A DNA stretch of 64,000 bases, from NCBI GenBank assembly GCA_949130485.1, contig OX422184.1:7234655-7298654 (forward strand). The letters run 5' to 3'. The translations under genes and the position numbers were made by a program. Source of the stretch: Agelas oroides (Eukaryota; Porifera; Demospongiae; Agelasida; Agelasidae). Numbering within the stretch: the first letter of the stretch is position 1; every line of letters begins with the position of its first letter. Shown piece by piece: positions 25,270-38,272 of this stretch. The notes beneath the pieces were generated by a model that saw nothing but the letters and a program-made list of their open reading frames with translations, was not told where the DNA came from and searched no databases.

Positions 25270-26060
25270 TGGCACCTGTACCAAACTCCTGTGATAACCA
25301 CAGCCCTCCCCCACAGCTACCCATGCTAACCCCCATTTGATACTCACCAACCTTCCCAAACTAGCACCACACCCTGCTTTTCTGGCATACTTATAGGTCT
25401 CTCCAAACTGATGCTATACTCCTGCCCTGCAGTAGTACCCACAGGTTTCCTTGTACATATTTGTGGCGTCCACAGATCTCCCCAAACTAGCAACATACAA
25501 TGGCTATGCTGTGGCACTTGCAGATTTCTCCAAACTAATACCATATACTCTGGCTCTACTGTGGTATCCACAGATCTCCTTGAATTAACACCATACTCCT
25601 TTGCTGTGGTAAAAACAGGTCTCCACTAGCACCTATGCCAACCCCCATCTTTGGATGTTGTGGTAACCAGAGGCCTCCTCCAAATAATATCATCCTCATC
25701 TGTTGGTATACCCACAAGTTTTCACTACACTCTGGTGTGATACCTACAGGTCTCCCTCAACTAACACCATATCCTTGCTCTGCTGTAATGCCTACAAGTC
25801 CCTCTGAACTAACACCATGCCCCTGCTGTACTGCGATACTCACAAGTTTCCTGGAACTAACACCACAGCCATGCAGTGGTACCTACAGACCCCTCTCCTC
25901 TGACATCACACCCTTGCCCAGCTGTGGTACCGACAGGCCTCCCCTCTAACATCAAACTCTTGCTCTACTGTTCTATACCCACAGGCTTTCCCTCTAACAT
26001 CAAACCCTTGCTCTTCTGTGGTACTCACAGGCTTTCCAAAACTAACTGAGCTGGGTACCC
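25270..26060. repeat. Degenerate minisatellite of about 50-60 bp
   Basis: About 14 diverged units built on CTCC(A/C)AACTA(A/G)CACCATA, a C-rich stretch, CTGTGGTA and CCACAGGT. Long frames on both strands in this block follow the repeat and are not considered genes. Confidence 0.82.
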
Positions 26061-27265
26061 ACATCCCTACCCCACAAACGTTATGCCTTAATTCTTGTGG
26101 TTTCTTGGGCCCCACCATGACTTTTTCATGTTACCGATTCACACAACATTACCTAGCATACACTTGCACAGTTTCTTATTCTAGTTGTTAGTTGGCTATT
26201 ATTGCCATCATAGAAGAGTACCAGATATTAAACAGTGCCTATACCTGCTCATATTAATGTTGAGAAAGACCACAAAAAAGGCAATGTTTGGTTGATATCT
26301 TAAATGGTTCTGTTACAGATTTGTTTTCTTCTGCAAGTGAGTTCTGCCTTCTCAGCTGCTTTATCCATTTGCCCATCTACAATATGCTGTATAGCCTCCA
26401 TCACAACCATGAGTTTAAACTATTCACTGATAGCACATCAACATGTCATTTAAAGCAACTTAAACGTTCTGTCATATGTAGTTACAGCTCAAATTCAGGA
26501 TCACATACAGTACTCCAAAGTAAAAGTGCTAAGCTTTCAATTATGGAGACTTTTATAGCTGCAGAGCTTGACACACACATCAAATGTGTTTACAAAGTAA
26601 AAGGAATGACTTGACGTTTGTGATGCTTCTCTTAAATTAGTTAAGGTCACATGATATCTCATCCTCACCAATATGTCTACCAACAGTTGCCCCATTCAGA
26701 AAATGAAGTTCAGTGTCCAGATGTAGGGTGAAAGTAGTCTTCACTTGGAAGTTTATGAGGGTAGTCAACAGGCTTCACTCCCAAGCACTGTCAGGAAAAT
26801 CCATAAAAACTAAATTTGTTGGGGGGCAAAAGTGTTTAGCATAGTATAGCCACTTAACTCCAAGTTAACAAGATTTACTGGAAAGATGGCTTTGAGATCA
26901 GTTAAAGTTTGTCTGACTTTTCCTGGAATAAGAACCTTCCTAGAGGGTATGAAAGCACTTTTGTGTGGAAACAGTAACTTTCAGCCATTTTAGTGACGTG
27001 TCCTGGGTGGTTTTCAGCCATTTTAGTGATATGTCATGGGTGGGCGTTCGTTTTGTGATATCATTAACCACAATGCGTGGCTAGGTTAACAGTATGACTG
27101 CTGTCTTTATTGATCTGCGTTCACTAGCTGTAGGGGCCAAGTATGAAATCTTAGAGTGCACGTTACTAAATTTGCGCAGAGCAATTTGATTCTGAGGACT
27201 CACTTCCTGGTACTCCCCTGAAGACCAGTATTTTTTTGAGCATATCTCCCAAAAAACAGTAACTA
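26061..27265. other. No gene recognised
   Basis: A 108-codon plus-strand frame at 26288-26614 has no recognisable domain and no evident splice context. Otherwise nothing is seen. Confidence 0.4.
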
Positions 27266-27374
27266 ACCGCCCCATCCATTTGAGCCATAAATGCCCCACC
27301 CATTTAAGCCATAAATGCCCCACCCATTTAAGCCATAAAATGCCCCATCCATTTAAGCCATAAATGCCCCATCC
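27266..27374. repeat. 26-bp tandem repeat (about 4 copies)
   Basis: Units of AATGCCCCA(C/T)CCATTTAAGCCAT, one copy with an extra A. The Trp/Gly/His-rich minus-strand frame is a shadow. Confidence 0.93.
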
Positions 27375-27874
27375 CCATCTCCTTTTATGTTTTAACTTCA
27401 CACTTTATGTATGTGTGAAATTTTGAACATCGATGTGCCAGTGGTGTTGGTGCTCCCCCACTCGACACACAACTGCTGGGTGATCAAGGAAGGAAGTTGA
27501 CTTGCTACGTTGTCCACGAAGCCTAGTTAATCAAACTTCTAGCCAATACTTGGTTCGAATATGAGAAATAGTAACTGGCTGATAGTTTGTTGGAATCATA
27601 GTGCACATCTGTGACATTGCAAATTTTCTGTGATGTCATAATGGCTCTTCAAGTATGGCAAGTATATAGAGAAGCTAAAACTCACAGTGCAGGTCGTGTA
27701 CGTGCAAATAACGATGATTTGTACCGTTACATGTGTAAATGATAGGAGGGCTTTACCATATATTTTGAAGTATCAAAATTTTCATGTCTTGCCTGGGAGC
27801 ACTGTATATGTACTGTATCTGTGAAAGAACTATTTCACTGTGCTGTACTAATTATAGAGTACTCCCTTCAACAG

Positions 27875-27958
27875 CCTTGGACTCAATGGAATCACAGATG
27901 TGGGTGCTGTTGCACTAGCCGATGCTCTGCAAGTGAACCAGAGTTTGACAACACTGAA
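27875..27958 (+). CDS. LRR exon 1 (type A)
   Basis: 84-bp internal exon: acceptor TTCAACAG, donor GTAAGTAAC, 1 nt + 27 codons + 2 nt. It encodes one ribonuclease-inhibitor/NLR-type leucine-rich repeat beginning LGLNGITDVGAVALADAL and ending SLTTL. First of seven such exons on this strand. The next exon joins in phase (AA|C gives Asn, the usual LRR Asn). No NACHT, CARD or other N-terminal domain exon was seen upstream in the window, so the parent gene is unresolved: an NLR, an LRR-only gene or an exon relic. Confidence 0.85.
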
Positions 27959-28124
27959 GTAAGTAACTAGTGCATGACCTACTAAGAATAATGCAAAGTT
28001 GTGCTAATGCATGCAAATAAGGTTAAGGCATATTGGTGCAAAAGCATGCATCATAAAAAAAACCTATTTTCCAGCTATCTATGTATACTGTAAGCTCCTG
28101 AAAATACGCCCCCCTTTTTGCACA

Positions 28125-28500
28125 CTACTTTGAGGTAAAGTTGGGGGGGGGGGAGACTGCAAGAGCTTGAATATTCAATTTGTTTAGTGCATACATTCCC
28201 TCGCTCCGTTCTTTGCAATCCTCAATATGTGTCAGGTCAACAATCACGATGACTGTTGCGGCTTTCCAGAAGAACAGCAACTTCGCTGAACGCGTACAAC
28301 ACCAAATCAGTGGCACTTTTGTTAATACTAAGCTGAGTGCCATCAAAGCAACTTGCATTGTCAGTGGTGACAGGGGACAACCCTGCGTAAGCTCGCTTCC
28401 CAATGCGAGCAACAAAAGCCTTGGCCTTCAAGGAGAGACCTTGATCAATCCACTCTTCCCTTGATCTGTTGTGTATGGAGGTATGTATGATGACCATCCC
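28125..28500 (-). other. Unrecognised open frames
   Basis: Two overlapping minus-strand frames of 86-96 codons (one with REEWIDQGLSLKAKAFVAR). No domain was recognised. They lie in an intron of the LRR series and may be a transposon remnant. I cannot support a function. Confidence 0.2.
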
Positions 28501-29021
28501 GCTGTATGGTTGTGAGAACTGGATTGTATCAGAGAAGCTGCTGTGATTACATGCTTCAACTTTGGATATAACACACCCTTTCTGATAGAATGTGATGAGT
28601 TAAATATTTAATGAAGCAGCAATGACATGAAATTGGTCACACAATTTATAGTTTGTTTTTCTACATAGGACAGCAAAATGTAGATATACCAATACAGTGT
28701 TCTAGATGCACGACATGGTAACTAACAAAAAGTACATGTTGCTAAGCCCTCTCCCTCTGGACAAGAATGAGTAACTTCCTAGCATTTTCAGTCATGTATG
28801 TTTAAAAGTCACTGAAAGTGGAAGTGTAGTGTATCCAAACTCAAAATATCAATGGACAATAGTTGCTGGCATACAAAGTGATGATCGAACAAAGTTCCCT
28901 GCACACTTGGGTGTTTCTAATCGCTGGAATGGAATATGGAATGGAACGGTAAATGTACATAGTTATAGTTAACTCGTGTAGCTGATGTTGTCCTTCAAGG
29001 TTGAGCTAGCTACTATCTGTC

Positions 29022-29683
29022 CAGTGGCGGATCTAGAAATTTAGAAAGGGGGGTTCAGTCACCGGCGCGCAAAGCGCGCCGGAAAATTTATTGGGTTGCC
29101 TCGCCCACTTTCGGTCACGTGAACGTATTCATACCAAAATATAGCTGGAAGGCCGAACCGAGGGGTCCGTCACATAAGAAATCTCGTACACTGTCAGACA
29201 GTGTTGTTTTAGTTAACTATAACTATAACTAAATACATTTTAGTATGGCCTTTTTAAAATTTAGTTAACCAAAACTACAACTAACTAAAATTTTTTGCTA
29301 AGCTGGGAACTATAACTAAAATATCCAAGAACATGCAAAAAGAAACCTGTCGGCAGAAATCCAAACTGAAGTCCAGAAATCCACTGTGAAATCCGAAATC
29401 CACGTGAAATCCAGTGGATTTCGAAATCTCGTACGCCGAGGCGCGCCGTGGCGGACCCCTCGGGCCGAACTGAATATCTCGAAGCAACTCTAGGCCTAGT
29501 CAAACGTCTGGAGATCAGTAAGGAACTGATACGTGAGTGTGTAACTGTGCCTTGTTGTTGTTGCTGCATGCCATTGCTGCATAATCATTTGATGGACTCG
29601 TGCAGTTATGTACGCAAATACATTACTAGCCGCCAAAGGGGGGTGCATTTGCACCCCCCTTACCCCCCCTAAATCCGCCACTG
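29022..29683. mobile_element. MITE with CAGTGGCGGAT ends
   Basis: 662 bp. Ends CAGTGGCGGATCTAGAAATT and, inverted, CAGTGGCGGATTTAG. Flanked by CTGTC on both sides (29017-29021 and 29684-29688). Interior has ATCCAC/GTGGAT repeats and no protein. Superfamily uncertain. Confidence 0.78.
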
Positions 29684-30442
29684 CTGTCTAGGGCTCTTAT
29701 CTCACCCCAGAGGCTGTATAAGTCCAGTGCATGTTGGCATTCTTCCTTGTCTGGTATCATGACATCACGGTCAGAACTCGGGGTCCCAGGAGACCAGCTA
29801 CAGTACCATACATAGGAGCCACGCTTACTACTGTTAAGAAAGGCTGTTACTAAGGTTGTGAGACCTAGGAGTGATCGAGGATCGAGGTGCACAGACAAAG
29901 ACTGAAGCAAAGAGACTGAGGATTGAGCACTAATTTCTGCCATCAAGCACATTCAAGTTTGTCTACGAAGACTATGATAGTCTTGCGAAGCCGAACCCTT
30001 GTTTTTCGTTCAAGAGTATGGCTTTGCAAGACTACAATAACAAAGCATCTGATGATGAGCCAGCAATGGTACCATGCTAGGCATGATGGTGGGCAATGCC
30101 GTAGTTGCTCATAAATGGGATAACAGCCCTAGAGGTACACTAGGTAGTTCAACATAGACTGAGAAGCGCCAGTTACACGAGTTAGCTGCAACTGTGTATG
30201 TTCACTGTTCCATTCCATTTTCCATTCCATCGTTCCGTTCCATATTCCAGTCCAGCGATTAGAGACGCCCTGCACACTTCCACAAGCAACAAAGGCTATA
30301 GCAGTGTGGCCTTCATGCATGGCTAGTGCTTTGTTTTGGAAACTGCGCTTCCATTATGATGATTGATCTAATTTAGTAAAAGCTGTTGGGTTTTGTCCTG
30401 AATCTAATCCAGGTTCTAGATTTGATTGATGGTTCGTACATA

Positions 30443-30932
30443 CCATAGTCTCACGAAAAGAGCGCCCACTCTCGAAAGAGCGACCACCCCCTACTTTTGA
30501 TCCAATTTCCTGTATAGGGTCAAAGTTTGCTGGAATGAGCGCCCACCCTGGAGGACTGCATGTGTAGAGTTTGAGAAGCACATCCTCAATCGCTGCACAT
30601 CTGTGGTAAGAAATTTTGTGTTATACTTCACCAAAGGTTTCTACAAGGCAGCTTTGTGTAGACAAACATAGCTAATGCGGCGTGCACCGCAAGTTAAACT
30701 ATGCTCATGTGGTGCCGTTCAGAGTGTTGTGTGCCATCAGGACTTGACTTTGAAGCTGCTGGTGGCTCCGCTGTACGTTATTGTTTGTCCAATTATTTGC
30801 TTCGAGGGTATTGAGTTGCTGTAAACATGACATGGGTGCTCTTTTGTGGAAGCACTCGAAAAATTACCCACACCCCTCTTTGGAGGACTTGTAAGGTGCT
30901 CTGCCCATGGGCGCTCTTTCGTAAAGCTACGG
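30443..30932. mobile_element. MITE with CC(A/G)TAGTCTYRCGAAA ends, copy 1
   Basis: 490 bp between TA dinucleotides. Left end CCATAGTCTCACGAAAAGAG (CGCCCAC); the right end inverted reads CCGTAGCTTTACGAAAGAGC. The block GTTCAGAGTGTTGTGTGCCA recurs in the element at 51760 and, diverged, near 47417. Confidence 0.8.
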
Positions 30933-31018
30933 TACTTGTGTCTTGAGGAACAAAATAACTATTAGGGAAATTTTGTACATATGTGTTCATTCTTTGTATG
31001 AATTGTTTTTCACTGCAG

Positions 31019-31102
31019 CCTGTACAGCACTGGCATGACCATCATTGGAGTCAAATCCATGGCCAGAGCTTTGCAATGGAACAGCTCATTAAAAGAGCTG
31101 AA
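31019..31102 (+). CDS. LRR exon 2 (type B)
   Basis: 84-bp exon: acceptor TTTTTCACTGCAG, donor GTATGT. Encodes one LRR beginning LYSTGMTIIGVKSMARAL and ending SLKEL. Type B exons start LYxTG and end (E/K)EL, and have GTATGT donors; type A exons start LG/LK/FG and have GTAAG donors. Same phase as exon 1. Confidence 0.85.
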
Positions 31103-33100
31103 GTATGTTGTAGCTCACAGATTTTCTCAAGTATAGGCTTCATCTTTTCAGGGCTAATAACTTTGTAATCTCCAAAACTGCTATTTGGCTATTGTAACAA
31201 GCACAGCAGCCCAGGCCACTTGGGCATTGGCCTGACCACTTTACCTGAAACTGCCATTTTATCTGCACGTGCACAATTATCCAATCCTAGTAACATGGCA
31301 TTGTCGAAGCAATTACTGTTCAGTGTCTAGCTATAACTGACAAGCCTCATTAGCCAGTATAGCTTAAATTTCCAAAGAGGGACTTTGGTAAGCAGGTGGT
31401 TGTAGAAAGAAGTTTCCACTGAGACTGGTTTACTAAGTGGTGTTGGTTATACTACCATGAAAATGATGACAGTGTGTTCTGCCATGTAAGTGTGAAGGCT
31501 TTTCATGTACTGAAGATGCATGATAGAAATGCTAAAGATGTGTTTGTGATGTGAGGATTCCACAATAGAAAGCTGGCCACTATCCCCTTTCGTCTACATG
31601 AAGCTAAGGAGCTGTGGAGAGAGTTTTTTTAAATTTTTTTCAGCAACAAGAAAAGATATTGGCAAGGCTCTTTCAACAGCCCATCCTCAGGAACACAAGT
31701 TCGAAAACCGTCAGTTATTATTGAAGTTCCTTTCAAATCTCTGGTTTTTGGAAAGTTTTGGCAATCAGGGGAGAGGGTACTGAAAATGAAAGCAACTTTA
31801 TTCAACTGCTCAAGTTGCATTGAGAGGATACCCTAATGCCTGTAAGTGGATGATTAAACACACCAACAAGTATACCAGTCACAACGTGTTAAAGGCTATA
31901 CATTGAAGGTGCTAAGTAACATAGCTGCTCGTTTTCACAATTCTTCACTTTACACCATTATGGGTGATGAAACTAGAAACGTATCTAACTGAGAACAAGT
32001 AACAATTGCTCTGAGGAGAGTGGATGATAGTGACTAGTTTGCATTGGAAATTTTTTGGCTTATACACAGTACCAGCTATTGATTCCGACAGTTTCCATCA
32101 TCAATTACGCATTGCTTTGGTTTAAACTTGCCACTACAAAGGCCAGAGGGCAATGTTATAATGGGGGAGCTAACATGAGTGGCTTTAGGAAAGGAGTTGC
32201 AGCCCAACTATGCAAGCAGACACAGTTTTACTCAGTTACAGTCACTCCTTGAATCTTGCTGCAGCTAATGCCATAAAAAAAGTCAAAGGTGATGAACTCA
32301 GCATCTCTTAGCTTGTCAAGTTTTCTCCATACAGAGATATACTCTTTCAAACACTGAAAAGTGAGATTACACCAGACTATCCAGGAATTCACTTAACAAG
32401 GTAGATTGCGCAAGCTGATTCCTTAGATAGCATCTTGTTCATGTTTAACTAAGGAAAATGATTTGGAAACAGTGATAATTTAAGCAGAAGCTTAGCGTAC
32501 TGCTTCTGCAGGCCAGAAAATAGCACATTCAACTGCATAAGGTCTCAGTTTGAACAGGCAGATTATAATACAAGAGTACATTTATGCAGTAAGCCTCACA
32601 CACAAAGCATAGCGTGGCCCAACTATTGTTGATTGGAGCAGACACTGAGGCAATAGCCACTTGACGATCCTTGCGGAGTAGGTGTTGAAAAGCCTTGATC
32701 CTTTTCTTCAGTAAAGTACAGCCCAGAACTGCTGAATGCGAGAGTTTGGTTATGGCAACAGTCACTGACAAACTGCAATACCTGTAAGGCAAGTGCAGAA
32801 ACTGCTGGGCAATGTAGATCCAGCTGCATGTTCACACTGAGCTTGCTCACTTGTTCAGTAGTTTTACCTATATTGTTGAGATCACAAGTGATGAAAGTCG
32901 AGCTGGATGCTCACACTGAGCTTGCTTGTTTAAAACATCAACACAAGTTGCTTGTAGTTGCACTTCTGTCATAAATTATAACAGCTAAGTGCAACACAGC
33001 CCTAAAACCTCTGGGTCCTCAGGCTCTCGATTCTCGGGTTCCTTAGTCCAGTGTTTATAGTGTCCCATCATTTTGTAGCTCTTTGAACTCTCCATCTAGT
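31103..33100. other. Intron-like region, no gene recognised
   Basis: About 2 kb of AT-rich sequence. Minus-strand frames at 32529-32850 have no recognisable domain and I leave them uncalled. Confidence 0.5.
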
Positions 33101-33101
33101 G

Positions 33102-33501
33102 GTAGAGTAAGTTAGCAATTATTGGACGACAGCTATATCCGGACGCTCAAACGCGGAGGGAAAACTGTGTAAACATTTGGCGATACCACAAGACTGTAGC
33201 GGAGGTACGCGGTACCTGGTGTACCAAAAATGACGCCCGCGCATTGTTTCCTGTTGGCGCTAGAAGCGATAGAATGGCTGTCCGAAAAACATCAATATTT
33301 GGAGAAGTGCATCTATTTTCAGACACTTTTGTTTGTGCCTTCTCTGAAGCTGCTTTTGGAGAGTGGGCGTCATTTTTGGTACACCAGGTACCGCGTACCT
33401 CCACTACAGCCTTGCGGTATCGCCGAATGTCTACGCAGTTTTCCCTCCACGTTTGAGTGTCCGAATATACCTGTCGTCCAATGATTGCTACCTTACTCTA
33501 C
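33102..33501. mobile_element. Long-arm foldback element, copy 1
   Basis: About 400 bp with inverted arms of about 130 bp (33102-33240 against 33358-33501): GTAGAGTAAG..., GGCGATACC, GTAGCGGAGGTACGCGGTAC, GGTGTACCAAAAATGACGCC. The inner block GGTGTACCAAAAATG(A/G)CG is shared with the element at 44142. Confidence 0.85.
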
Positions 33502-33885
33502 TGGTTTCATTAAGGGTGGAGTATGCTGTCAGAAGTTATCATCCCTAGAATTCAATTTTCAATACAGACACAGCATTGACATTAAGTGCGGGGCCGACAT
33601 CACAATGTCACTACCAAACTGCAAGCCTCGCTACACTTACATCACACTTATGTTATGCCTACCTTATGATTACCAAGCCCCACTATGCTTTGCTGCACTC
33701 GGTAACAAGAATTTACAGGAACTCCTCTTTAAAGTCATCAAGGGTTAGTAAAGCTTTGAGCATGAGCTGTCCCAGATTCCCTATAGAGATAATAGGCTTT
33801 GCATATCACAGTGATCACCAAACTGACCTGACCACTCCAAGATAGCTTCCTCCAGCCATGTACACGAAGTAAAATAATATTAACA

Positions 33886-34320
33886 ATTACCGTATTTTTT
33901 GGATTAGACTCTGTGGTTACTCTTTTTTTCGTTGCAAAATTTTGTGCAGCTACTATTCAAAGACAGCTACTGTTCAAAGGCAGGGTTTATTTCTTTGAAA
34001 AGCCTGCGCAGACATCAACAACAGCTGGAAAAAGTATGCATGAGTGATACAGTCAAGATCGTTAGACGCTGTCAGTAGTAAGTGCAGCCTCTCAGATCTG
34101 TTGTCATTCATGGAAACAAGTTGCAACACAAACAGACCCAGCGTTAGCCTGGTGACTGTCGTCAGAAATCACTTGCACACGTGTGTGTTTGTTGCATATA
34201 TTAGCTGTGGCTACTATTTGAGGGTGGTGTTTGTTTTGCTCAAAGCTTGCAATTGTGCAGCTACTATTCAAGTGTAGCGACTATTTGAGGGCGGCATCCA
34301 TTCGGCACTAAAGTGATGGT
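33886..34320. mobile_element. Possible MITE (TACCGTATTTTTTGGATTAGA)
   Basis: Internal direct repeats of GCAGCTACTATTCAA and GCTACTATTTGAGGG. The left end resembles other TAC(C/T)GTA-type ends here; the right end is not resolved. Confidence 0.4.
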
Positions 34321-35288
34321 TCATGTGCCAAGCATATGTACTTGATGAAACGCATGCTGATACCAGAGACCCTAGTAGGTGCAGTGTGACTAATCACTAC
34401 ATGTAATCATCTTGGTGGTGTTAGTGGTGGCTAAACTGATAGTACATCCATCATCAGTTTTAATGCAGTGTGTTTAGGAGGTAGTCTCAGATCACTTCAT
34501 GTGGGTTCTACACAAGTAGACAATAAACAACTGAGAGAGTGGAATCATTTGCAGTGTGAAAAGGACGTGGCTACTGCTGTGCTTGGCCAATGGGGATATT
34601 TTGTACACAACTTGGCTTGGAATATGTTATTGTGAAAAGATTTGTGGGGATCTGAGTAGGCATTCACTGGCCCAGAACCCTGACCATTAAAATTTTATTT
34701 ACGACACAAATCTGCACAGAATGACTGCAAGTGCTCTTGGATGAAGTTTGGAGTAAAAAAATGAGAAGGAACTGGTACTGTGGTGTTGAACTGACCTATT
34801 GACTCCAAAATTCCGTGTTTTAAAACCTTTATCTGTGGCAGATTTGCATGTTTTCTACAATTTAGCAAAGTTGTTTTAGCGATAGGAAGATGCCACAGAT
34901 GTTTGCTGTAAGCCGTTCCAACTTTCTGACATCTGATTCATACACCATGACTGTAATTAACCACTATTCTTGGCCCAAGGTAAAATATTTTCCAAAAACA
35001 GTCATCTGCTGACTGCAGGGAGAAGTATTCAGACTCAACTAGTTTGTCTTCAGCAGATTTTATGAATGTTAATCTTCAGTAATGTATCATTGTGCTGGAA
35101 TGGCATAACTTGATGATGTAATTATCAAGTCTTTCACTAAACCAGGTAGCCTTTGTGGTAACCAGCAATACCACACTGTTGCAATAACATTAGTATATTG
35201 AAGTAAGTAGGTTTCCTACTTTATATAAATTTCCAATGTGCACGATACTTTCAGGGATCTTGTACTAACTCTGAAATCTTTTCAACAG
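34321..35288. other. Intron-like region, nothing seen
   Basis: AT-rich sequence between two LRR exons with no supported feature. Confidence 0.5.
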
Positions 35289-35372
35289 TCTGAAATGGAA
35301 TATTATTGGGGACAGTGGTACCACTACACTTACTGATGCTGTAAAAGTTAACCAGACCTTGACAACACTGAA
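35289..35372 (+). CDS. LRR exon 3 (type A)
   Basis: 84-bp exon: acceptor TTTTCAACAG, donor GTAAGTAAT. LRR beginning LKWNIIGDSGTTTLTDAV and ending TLTTL. The intron start (ATGCATGACCTACT) matches the introns after type A exons 1 and 5. Confidence 0.85.
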
Positions 35373-35681
35373 GTAAGTAATCATGCATGACCTACTGATA
35401 GTACACATCTACGCACAAGTATCACATTTGGCAATGTGTGATGTCAAACATGAAGGCCATAGACCTAACTGGCTTGATGTCATGCTGTACCAATATTTGC
35501 CATGTAGCATGACATCCCATACTACCCCCGTAACTATGATACAAACAAATTAGCTAGCTATTTTGCCACTTGTGCATTTTCTTCATGGTGTGCTATGGTG
35601 TGCTTTGTTTTCACATTCTGTACACACTACAGAGGAGAGTGAGTACAAGGAAAGTAACCATCTAACCAATAGGCTAAATAT

Positions 35682-37180
35682 AGGTTAGAAACCGCAGTGA
35701 GGTATCTACGTGTATTGGAAGTCCGAGGGCATAGCCCGAGGGCTTCCATACACGTAGATACCAAAACTAAGGTTTCTAACCTATTTAGACAAACTATTAG
35801 CATGCTTATACGACCAATCATATCTCTTGTATACATCATGTGACTAGCCTAGGTTGTGGCGCGTGTTGGTTCAGTTCTTGGCTTCATTCAGTTGGCTCGA
35901 GGATGATGGCGTCTGGGCTATGGGTCGGAGATGTACCTCCAGAGTTGGCGGAGGTGTCTGTGGGCGAACTCGCTTCCTTAGATGACGAGTCGTTTTGGAA
36001 GTTAGCAGCATCGCAAATCGATGACCATGAGTTCGATTCGTTCGACGTCGACGATGGGTGTTGGCGCGAAGCATCGCAGCAGACTGCAAGTATCGTGGAT
36101 GATGGCGAAGAAAAGAGCGCCTCATCTCGTTTTGCTAAACCCAAGACAATGGAAAATTTGCAACGAATTGTTGACAGTGCCGAACCGGCAAAGACAAAGA
36201 CAAGAAACTGGCCGTACGTACGTGGATAAGTCGGAGACTAGCCAGGATCCAAGCAGCACAACCAAACAATGAAATGTCACCAAGGTTGACAATGTCGAAG
36301 TCCGAACTGTGCAAATGGTTGTCGTTCTTTGTGGTGGAGGTGCGCAGGCAGGATAGTAAGCGCTATCCAGGAACCACATTGCACGGGATACTCTGTGGCA
36401 TTCAGCGCCATGTACAAAAGCAGAAGCCTAGAGAGACTATTGACTTTTTCAGCGATCCGGGGTTCAAGTTTCTGAGGGATGTTCTTGATGCACAAATGAA
36501 GGATCTGTGTTCGCATGGTGTCAGAAGTAGTAAGAAGCAAGCTGAACCTATCTCGGAGGAGGAAGAAAATCGTCTATGGGAGCTTGGACTTCTGGGCGAT
36601 CTGGATGCACAGACGTTACTGGATACAATAGTATGGATGTGTGGTCTGTATTTTGCATTACACAGTGGGGTGGAGCATCGGAACCTTCGTCCTGACCAGA
36701 TTAAGCAGTTTGAAGCCCCTGGCTCGCCTGCATACCTTCTGCACAACCAGTGATGCAGCCCCAAAGTTCTCCAGTGCAGCAACCTATCGTTCCACAGCAT
36801 CCAGTCCTTCCACAGCATCCAGTCCTGAATATTCAAGGTGTTCCTCAGTAGTTATCAACTATCGGTGAATTTGAAATTACCTGTGGGTGCATGGTCTTGA
36901 ACTTACCTGCTAGTAATGTGGTCATTTGAACTTACTGCATTCAAACGTACCTGCTGGTGATGTTGTAATTACTGCATTTGAGAAGTTGTGATGCTGTAAT
37001 TTGATACTGGCTGCTCATTACATTGTTTCCTCAAGTACCAATTTCCTGAGTTTAGATACCTGGTATGTGCTGTTAGATACCTGACATGTGCTGTTAGATA
37101 CCTGATGTGGTCTTGTGGCAGGTTTCTCATGGGTTTGGGTACTTCATTACTTCAAAGGGAATTATTCATAAGTATGTCTA
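35682..37180. mobile_element. Crypton-like element (partial)
   Basis: Starts with a 105-bp palindrome (GTTAGAAACC...GGTTTCTAAC, loop GGGCATAGCCCGAGGG). It carries a broken tyrosine-recombinase-like gene and ends with a block shared with 24741-24830. The true ends and duplication are not established. Confidence 0.6.
35903..36753 (+). pseudogene. Crypton/DUF3504-like recombinase gene, frameshifted and truncated
   Basis: Starts at ATG 35903 or 35906 (MASGLWVGDVPPELAEV). An acidic N-terminal region is followed by FAKPKTMENLQRIVDSAEP and KTRNW, typical of the DUF3504 (Crypton-derived, ZMYM/QRICH1-like) core-binding entry. A 1-nt loss at about 36209 shifts the frame. After it come WISRRLARIQAA, MSKSELCKWLSFFVVEVRR, GTTLHGILCGIQRH, QAEPISEEEENRLWELGLLG and FALHSGVEHRNLRPDQI. 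The frame then ends, before the distal catalytic HxxR/Tyr region, so the gene is doubly broken. Family call is strong; this is not a working enzyme. Confidence 0.85.
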
Positions 37181-38272
37181 ATACTCTTTATACGCGAGAG
37201 ACGCATAAAGGCGTCAGCAATTTACATGCGTTAAGTGACGAATCATAAAGGCATCATGGCTACAGCTAAGTGTTATCACAGCCCAAGGCGAATAGCTACA
37301 AGCTTCGTATCCAGTCTGTGGTTAGGTTGCCCCCCCCACAAATACAAGTGGGTTGGTCCAGAAGGCCTCAATGGGTGGAGCATAATGAATGCTGGAAGCC
37401 CGAGTTGTCATCCATCGCTTCGATCGTAAAAACGACTTATTGGGCACGTTTTCTTTTCAACGCCAATAAGCAGAAGCACAACACCAACTACGGAGGTACA
37501 GCGGCCCTTGGGGTTCAAGACAGTTCTGGAGCTAGCTGCGCCATGTTATCAATGAGAGAAGCCAAAAGACGGTACACACACGGATCTTTTGTAACCGGTT
37601 ACACATTACTTCAGAAAAGTACCCAGGCTTAAAAGAACCTCGTAGAGCTTTTCTTCATTCCTTCTTTTATTTTTTAGAGCTTCATTGGACTTACTTGAGC
37701 CTTTAAAACTTGAAAAAAAACTTTATAAAGTTGCCTTCACGCGAGGTTAATTTAGTTTTAAGACTGATTGGATTCCATTCAATTTCGCCTATATTGGGTT
37801 AAGGTTCTAGATTAGACTCAATGATGACATTAGTACCCAGTATTACTCAGTTGTTGCCCAGTCTATCTGGAAAGAGCAAAAACACCACTGCAGAACTTCA
37901 AAAAACTAGAGGTCTTCAGAGAAGACATACCCCGCGCAATTTCATTTTTTCCCAGACAGACAGACGGACAAAACCGATTACGCACGCAGGGTAATGAAGC
38001 CAGTGGGGATATGGTGTCAATTGATAAACTCTGTGCTAATCAGTAAATAACAATCTAGGCAGATAAGGCCCTCACTGCTGAAGCACACCAGCATATTACT
38101 AGCATTGGAGCATATCATAATCTTGATTGAATCATGAACCCTATGCCTGACAAACTCCAGTGTATTTTGCATCTATAATCATATGACTATATCACAGTCC
38201 ATAGTTAAGCTCCATTAACAACAGTGAAATAAAAGTGTTGCAACATGTTTTTCTTGTACATGTAAACAGTGC
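37181..38272. other. No gene recognised
   Basis: A 120-codon frame at 37270-37632 shows no domain. A short CAGACAGACAGACGGAC run is at 37956-37970. Possibly more of the Crypton-like element. Confidence 0.4.

Noticed and set aside
25344..26118. Several 70-104-codon frames on both strands
   Set aside because: Follow the degenerate minisatellite units; no domain.
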